Shown: in pieces, positions 59,239 to 64,000 of the stretch | Layout: the number at the start of each line of letters is the position of its first letter | How positions within the stretch are numbered: the first letter of the stretch is position 1 | Translations under genes and position numbers: made by a program | NCBI RefSeq assembly: GCF_021532275.1 | Contig: NZ_JACBOT010000021.1 | Coordinates: 186,001-250,000, forward strand | Origin: Brevibacterium sp. UCMA 11754 | GTDB lineage: Bacteria; Actinomycetota; Actinomycetes; Actinomycetales; Brevibacteriaceae | Length of the DNA stretch: 64,000 bases | Direction: 5' to 3' | Notes under the pieces: generated by a model | Database searches by the model: none | What the model saw: only the letters and a program-made list of their open reading frames with translations | Told to the model about the DNA's origin: nothing

Positions 59239-62200
59239 ATGAGCGACTCATCTCACGACGCCAAAGACAACGGAGCCGCAGAAGAGTCGGACAGCACTGC
59301 CGCTGACGAGTCGGACAGCACTGCCGCAGAAGAGCCGAAGAGCACAGAGACTTCGCCCGACACGAAGAAGCCCGAGCTCTCCCCTGCTGCCCCTTCTGCG
59401 GCGTCTGGCTCGGAGGTTCCCTCCCCTGCCGCCGGGTTTGACTCGTACAACGACGATCCGGACTCCACAGCGCGATTCGCTCCTGGCTGGAACCAGAACA
59501 ACCAGCAGCAGCCCCACCTCTATGATTCAGAACCGCAGACGCAATCCCCACCTCCATTCCCATCTCCAGGGATGGGATCACCCCACCCGAGCCAGGACTC
59601 CCCTGCCTCTAGCCAGGGCTCGCCATATCCTGTGTACGGCGCGCCCTATGGGCAGCAGCATCCCGACCCGAACTCGTACTACTCTCACTCGGGCAGCCAG
59701 TCGAATGGGCACCCGGGAAGCCAACCGAGTGGATACCCCGGCAGCCAACCGGGTGGGCACATGGGCAACCAGCCCGGCGGCCACCTCGGCGGCCAGCCGC
59801 AAGGAGTTCCCTATCCTCAGCCTCCCCAATACCCTCAGTCTCATATGTCTCCGTCGACGGCGAAGTACCTGTCTGCGTTGGGCCAGGGAGCCACATGGCG
59901 CAGCGCCCTGATCCCGCCGGGGCTGGCGCTGCTGGCTGGAATCATTGTCTCGATCATCATCTCGGCGCTGCTCACCTCAATGAGCGACTTCACCGCTCTC
60001 GCTGAAGAGACCGGTTTCAACACCGACGGAATCACCTATGCGCTGCCCTTCGTCCTGCTGGCAATGTCCCTGTTCGGTTCTGCGGTGTTCCGCTTCAGCG
60101 TGCAGGCCGGAGACATGGGTCAGGCGTCGGGCAGCCTCTTCGCCTCGGGAGCACCGCTGCTCATCACCATCATCGTCATCGGTGTGCTGTGGTGGTTCAC
60201 GAAGCGCAGCGAGCTGAAATCACCGTCACCCAATCGCGGCGTCACCTGGATCCGCATCGGGATCACGACCTTGTCGATGGCTTTCGTTCTGCTTCTTCTC
60301 GAACTGATCTTTGCGGCGCGCTTCTCCATCACGGAAAGCGGCGGCGTGGTCGATCTCGAGTTCTCCGCCGTGACCGTCCGTTCGTTCTTCCTGCCACTGC
60401 TCGCCGTCCTCATCACCAGCATCTGCGCAAGGATCGCCGGGCACTTCAAGGGCAGCGAGGCCATCGGGGCTCCCTTCCTGCGGTGGCTCGCCCCGCCCAT
60501 TCTCGTGACGTGGATCCACCTCATCGTGACCACCCTTGCCCTGTCGATCGTCGCAGTCTTCATCATTCCGCTGTCCTTTGACATGCCCTGGCAGACGATT
60601 CCAGCGCTCTTCATCAATGTGGGTCTGATCCTCACCATGCTTGTCCACCTCGGCGGAGTCAGCGCCTCGGCTCAGGGAGACATGATGGGCTACGACTCCG
60701 GCGGGTTCTCGGAGTCACTGACCATCTTCAGCCGCGAGGCACCCGGGCAACTGTGGATCGGGCTGCTTGCGGTCGTGGCCGCCGTCCTAGTCGCAACCCT
60801 TGTCGCCACCGTGACTCGCCGTCCCTATTGGACAGTCGCCGGCGAGGACAAGGCGCAATGGACCACTGCGTGGAAGATTCCACTGGCATTCTGCGCTACC
60901 TGGGGACTGCTCTCCGTGCTGGCCGTCCCGCTGCGCATCCGTCTGGAGGGGTCGGCCGCGGCTGCGTCGATGTTCGACGGCTTCGGCACCGCCCGCGCCG
61001 GTGTCGGCCCCCTGGCCTGGTCGTTCCTCCTCTTCGCCCTCTGGGGCGTTGTCATCGAGGTTCTATCGAGGACCCTCGGCCCGCGGCTTGTCCTGACCGT
61101 TCCGGCCGTCGCGAAATTCTTCGCTGGACGGGCCGTCCACCCACACTGGGGGCAGGCGCTGGGTATGAGCGAACCACGCCATCCCCTCATCCATCCAGAC
61201 GCCGTCGCTGGCCGTGGTGCCAGAGCCGGTATGACAGCTGCCGGCGCTGGTGCCGTTGCCGGGGCCGCCGCTTTGGCCTACCCAAGCGTCCCGCAGTCAG
61301 GGCCCTCAGCACACGCGGAACCTAGCGCGTATCCGCCTGCAGCGGAACCTGGCGAGCATCCCCCTGCAGGTGCCGCCTATCCGATGCCCGCTCCCCCGAA
61401 CGGCGCCTATGCCGGGGCCGGCTCGCCCCCGCCTCCAGGAGCCGCACCTGCCCAACCCTTCAACAAGAAGAAGGCGACTCTGGTCGGCGTGATCAGCGGC
61501 TCGGCGGTACTCGCGATCGTCGCGGCACTCATCGTCGTCACGCAGGTCAACGGGAACACGTTCAGCCCCGAGGCAGCCGTTGAGAAGTATTTCTCCGAAC
61601 TCTCCGATGGCGATGCCGAGGGGGCGTTGAAGATGGCCGATGTCGACGTGCCAACCGAGCAGCGGCAGCTGCTGACGAACGACGTCCTTGGTGCCGCAAA
61701 GGCCCTGCCGAAGGACGTCACCGTCGAAGATGCCGATGTCAACGGGAACTCGGCGACGGTGACCGCGACCTACGACGTCGGAGGAAGCAAGGGCACGACG
61801 AACTTCTCTCTGCACAAGGCGGGCAAGAAGGCACTGTTCTTCGACGACTGGAGGCTGCAGGCGCCCGAGCTCTTCTACCTCTCCGTCGAGACTCCCGGTC
61901 TGAGCAAGGTCAAGATCAACGGCATCGATATCGAGACCAGCGAATCCGGCCTCGCCCTTCCCGCTTTCCCGGGAATGTACACCATCGGACTCTCCGAAGA
62001 GACCGACCTGGTATCTGCAGACGAGATCGAGGCCCGAGCATTCTTCGCCGAGGAAGGCGACATGGAAGGGTACGAGCCAGCGCTGCTCGCGGCCCAGCCC
62101 ACCGATGCCTTCCGCACCGAGGTGAACAAGCAGGTCAAGACGCTCATCGACAGCTGCGCCAAGAAGACCGTCGCCCAGCCCGATGGTTGCCCCTTCGGCT

Positions 62201-62511
62201 CCTACAGTGCTGAGAGCTACGACGCGACGAACATCAAATGGTCGATCTCCTCGTATCCGACGGCCAGCGTGGGCGGTCCGTCGGGCGAAGGCTACTTCGA
62301 CCCTGAGGAATCCACCGGGCCCAACGGAGGCCCCGCCTGGCCGATCTCGACAGAGACGACAGGTGAGGCGTTTGTGACAGGAAAGTACGACTCGTTCTTC
62401 GATGAATCGGACACCTTTGACGACACGGTGACGTTCTCGGTCGACGGCACCGCCGAGATCGTCGACGGCAAGGTCGTGATCAACATCGACGGTGACCCGT
62501 ACGGCTTCTGA
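59239..62511 (+). CDS. large multi-pass membrane protein with Pro/Gln-rich cytoplasmic tail and extracytoplasmic C-terminal domain, unknown function
   Basis: This protein has 1090 residues. Residues 1-200 are low complexity (Ser/Glu then Pro/Gln/Gly with GSQPxGxPG repeats). About nine to ten helices follow (220-650), then a Pro/Ala-rich linker, one more helix near 745-765 (VGVISGSAVLAIVAALIVVT), and an outer region of about 325 residues. That region starts with a domain like lumazine-binding/DUF4878 (FSPEAAVEKYFSELSDGDAE) and has two Cys (SCAKKT and DGCPFG). ATG 59239 has GAAGGA eight bases ahead. A Met 29 codons upstream is less likely. With its divergent neighbour it may act in the cell envelope. 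Confidence 0.8.
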   Translation: MSDSSHDAKDNGAAEESDSTAADESDSTAAEEPKSTETSPDTKKPELSPAAPSAASGSEVPSPAAGFDSYNDDPDSTARFAPGWNQNNQQQPHLYDSEPQTQSPPPFPSPGMGSPHPSQDSPASSQGSPYPVYGAPYGQQHPDPNSYYSHSGSQSNGHPGSQPSGYPGSQPGGHMGNQPGGHLGGQPQGVPYPQPPQYPQSHMSPSTAKYLSALGQGATWRSALIPPGLALLAGIIVSIIISALLTSMSDFTALAEETGFNTDGITYALPFVLLAMSLFGSAVFRFSVQAGDMGQASGSLFASGAPLLITIIVIGVLWWFTKRSELKSPSPNRGVTWIRIGITTLSMAFVLLLLELIFAARFSITESGGVVDLEFSAVTVRSFFLPLLAVLITSICARIAGHFKGSEAIGAPFLRWLAPPILVTWIHLIVTTLALSIVAVFIIPLSFDMPWQTIPALFINVGLILTMLVHLGGVSASAQGDMMGYDSGGFSESLTIFSREAPGQLWIGLLAVVAAVLVATLVATVTRRPYWTVAGEDKAQWTTAWKIPLAFCATWGLLSVLAVPLRIRLEGSAAAASMFDGFGTARAGVGPLAWSFLLFALWGVVIEVLSRTLGPRLVLTVPAVAKFFAGRAVHPHWGQALGMSEPRHPLIHPDAVAGRGARAGMTAAGAGAVAGAAALAYPSVPQSGPSAHAEPSAYPPAAEPGEHPPAGAAYPMPAPPNGAYAGAGSPPPPGAAPAQPFNKKKATLVGVISGSAVLAIVAALIVVTQVNGNTFSPEAAVEKYFSELSDGDAEGALKMADVDVPTEQRQLLTNDVLGAAKALPKDVTVEDADVNGNSATVTATYDVGGSKGTTNFSLHKAGKKALFFDDWRLQAPELFYLSVETPGLSKVKINGIDIETSESGLALPAFPGMYTIGLSEETDLVSADEIEARAFFAEEGDMEGYEPALLAAQPTDAFRTEVNKQVKTLIDSCAKKTVAQPDGCPFGSYSAESYDATNIKWSISSYPTASVGGPSGEGYFDPEESTGPNGGPAWPISTETTGEAFVTGKYDSFFDESDTFDDTVTFSVDGTAEIVDGKVVINIDGDPYGF

Positions 62512-62551
62512 TCAGCGCCGGGTCGCTCCGGTCAGGGCTGGGTCGCTCTGC

Positions 62552-63883
62552 TCAAGGCTGGATCGTCGACAGCAGGTTCAGCCCCTCAGCCACATAGTGT
62601 TCGCGCTCCTCGCTAGGTACCATGGCCCCTCCGGTCACCCAGACCAAGTGAGTGGCATCGGCATAGCCCGGCCCCTCGCCGAGGTAGCCGATCGTTCGCC
62701 ACGGAACGGTCAGTCCCGCCGTCGCCGAAGGCTCGACATCGAGTCCTTCGGTCTGATGGAACACACCGGCGCCTGCCTTGATGACCTCGTCGGAGACCGT
62801 GGCGAATCCGGAGATCAGAGGGCTGATCACTGGTCCGATGAAACGGGAAGGTCGCGCCACGGCCAGACCGTCGGCGGCTGTGGCCCCGCTGAGGCCGATG
62901 TCCTGGACGCAGATCTCGCGGTGCAGACCGGTACGAACGCCGAGGAACATGGCGGGAGCTTGGCTCGGCTCCACGAAGATGCAGTGCACGTCGTCACCGA
63001 AGACTTGTTTGAGTCCATAGGTCACGCCGCCGGGGCCGCCGCCGATTCCGCACGGTAAGTACACGACGAGAGGGTGTTCAGCGTCGACGCTCACTTGTGC
63101 GGCTTCGAACTGGTCTCTGAGACGCAGAGCGGCCACCGAGTACCCGGCGAAGAGACTGCGTGAGTCTTCGTCGTCGACGAAGTGAGTGAGCGGTGCCCCT
63201 TCGGCAGACGCTCTGCCGGCCGACACTGCCTCGACGAAGTCTCCAGAGTGCTCGATGACGTCGACACCATGACTGCGCAAGAGCTCCTTCTTCCACTCTC
63301 GAGCGTCGGCCGACATGTGCACCGAGGCGGCGAAGCCGAGTGCCGCGCTGAGAATGCCGATCGACAGTCCCAGGTTTCCGGTGGAACCGACGACGATCCG
63401 GTGAGTTCCGGCGAGCGCGCGAAACTCCTCGGCGCTGTAGGTGGCGGGATCGTTCGGGTTCAGTCCGTGGCCGGCGGCGACCACCTCGGCGTATTCGAGT
63501 ACCTCGTGGAAACCTCCACGCGCTTTGATCGATCCGCTGATCGGAAGAGCGTCGTCGCGTTTGATCCACAGCCTGCCGGGCAGTTCGGTACCGAAGCGCT
63601 CGTTGAGATCCGCCTGCGCAGCATCGGCAGGGACGAGAGCAGATTCGATGATCCCTTCGGCGGCAGCAGTCTCCGGGAAGGCTTCGGCGAACCACGGCGC
63701 GAACCGTTCGAAACGCTGTGCTGCGCGGTCCATGAGGCCAGGATCAACCTTCATGTCTCGCAGAACCACCTCGGCGAGGGACAGATCATGACGGGTCCAA
63801 GTCGTCGGCGCGCCTGCCGCCAATGCCCGGACGACCGGGTCATCGGCATCGAACTCAGAATCGGAATCTGTGTGTGGGGTCAT
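62552..63883 (-). CDS. dsdA: D-serine ammonia-lyase
   Basis: A 443-residue PLP enzyme converting D-serine to pyruvate and ammonia. The PLP lysine is Lys120 in LPISGSIKARGG (Lys118 in the E. coli enzyme). The phosphate-binding glycine loop is CGIGGGPGGVTYG, STGNLGLSIG contacts the substrate carboxylate, and GLDVEPSATAGLTVP is near the C-terminus. Length matches DsdA. GAAGG lies four bases before ATG 63883. No dsdC or dsdX gene is adjacent, though upstream sequence ends at the window edge. Confidence 0.92.
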   Translation of the reverse strand: MTPHTDSDSEFDADDPVVRALAAGAPTTWTRHDLSLAEVVLRDMKVDPGLMDRAAQRFERFAPWFAEAFPETAAAEGIIESALVPADAAQADLNERFGTELPGRLWIKRDDALPISGSIKARGGFHEVLEYAEVVAAGHGLNPNDPATYSAEEFRALAGTHRIVVGSTGNLGLSIGILSAALGFAASVHMSADAREWKKELLRSHGVDVIEHSGDFVEAVSAGRASAEGAPLTHFVDDEDSRSLFAGYSVAALRLRDQFEAAQVSVDAEHPLVVYLPCGIGGGPGGVTYGLKQVFGDDVHCIFVEPSQAPAMFLGVRTGLHREICVQDIGLSGATAADGLAVARPSRFIGPVISPLISGFATVSDEVIKAGAGVFHQTEGLDVEPSATAGLTVPWRTIGYLGEGPGYADATHLVWVTGGAMVPSEEREHYVAEGLNLLSTIQP

Positions 63884-64000
63884 GCCTTCACGCTCCGCTT
63901 CGTGACTGGAGATGGTTCTTCATTTCAGCCTAACCTCTCCGGTCGAGACCCCGGTGAGTCAGCCTGATGATCTGGGGGTCAGTCCTTATGGATGTCCTTC
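63884..64000. other. window-edge intergenic sequence upstream of dsdA
   Basis: 117 bases with no convincing open frame or repeat. They probably hold the dsdA promoter, but no clear hexamers were found. Confidence 0.4.

Noticed and set aside
1..64000. Mobile elements, CRISPR arrays, tRNA or rRNA genes
   Set aside because: No transposase or integrase motifs, no regular spaced repeats, and no tRNA cloverleaf or rRNA sequence were recognised in the window.

Overview
The window is 64 kb of high-GC, densely coding bacterial chromosome. It has short intergenic gaps, many 4-base stop/start overlaps, SigK/RskA and PucR-type regulators, many ABC transporters, and a likely high share of leaderless starts (-10 hexamer 6-8 bases before the ATG). 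This points to an actinomycete, most like Brevibacterium or a related member of the Micrococcales. That placement is an inference from gene content and base composition. I see no rRNA, tRNA, CRISPR array, transposase or prophage gene.

Layout. (1) 0-12 kb is a peptide or peptide-like nutrient island. It holds a five-gene Dpp-type ABC importer ending in a tartrate/D-malate dehydrogenase-like gene, a TetR regulator, an S9 prolyl oligopeptidase, an M20 carboxypeptidase and a fluoroacetate-dehalogenase-like hydrolase. Near-identical 19-bp palindromes sit in front of both operons, so the TetR protein may control them together. (2) 12-16 kb holds PPK2 polyphosphate kinase, a TRIC-type channel and an OsmC/Ohr protein. 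(3) 14.4-18.7 kb is a SigK-type module: a membrane molybdopterin oxidoreductase, a fasciclin lipoprotein, sigK and rskA. The first two genes carry matching CCATCC-N15-SCGAATA promoters. (4) 18.8-25.5 kb has a NarL-type two-component system, a NatAB-like ABC exporter, a second ABC exporter and a TetR gene with a palindrome over the next start codon. (5) 25.7-27.7 kb has a GNAT acetyltransferase and an AlaA-like aminotransferase.

(6) 27.8-34 kb looks like a mevalonate-catabolism operon: a GAF/PucR regulator, class II HMG-CoA reductase, HMG-CoA lyase, a small membrane protein and a TctA-like permease. (7) 34-38 kb has a TauE/SafE exporter with an Rrf2 regulator, then a LysR gene divergent from an Orn/Lys/Arg decarboxylase. 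(8) 38.4-40 kb encodes an ECF-like sigma protein fused to a transmembrane helix and a long Pro/Glu/Ser tail. (9) 40.3-58 kb looks like a quaternary-amine (betaine) catabolic island: an MHS transporter, a GntR regulator, a DgcA/StcD-like demethylase, a complete Dpp-type importer, a GbcB-like reductase, a GbcA-like Rieske oxygenase, LysR, an ornithine-cyclodeaminase-family protein and an APC permease. A quinone reductase/TetR pair is embedded in it. (10) 58-64 kb has two divergent Gln/Pro-rich membrane proteins of unknown function and D-serine ammonia-lyase.

Most functions rest on motifs read by eye and on remembered family signatures. No database search was possible.
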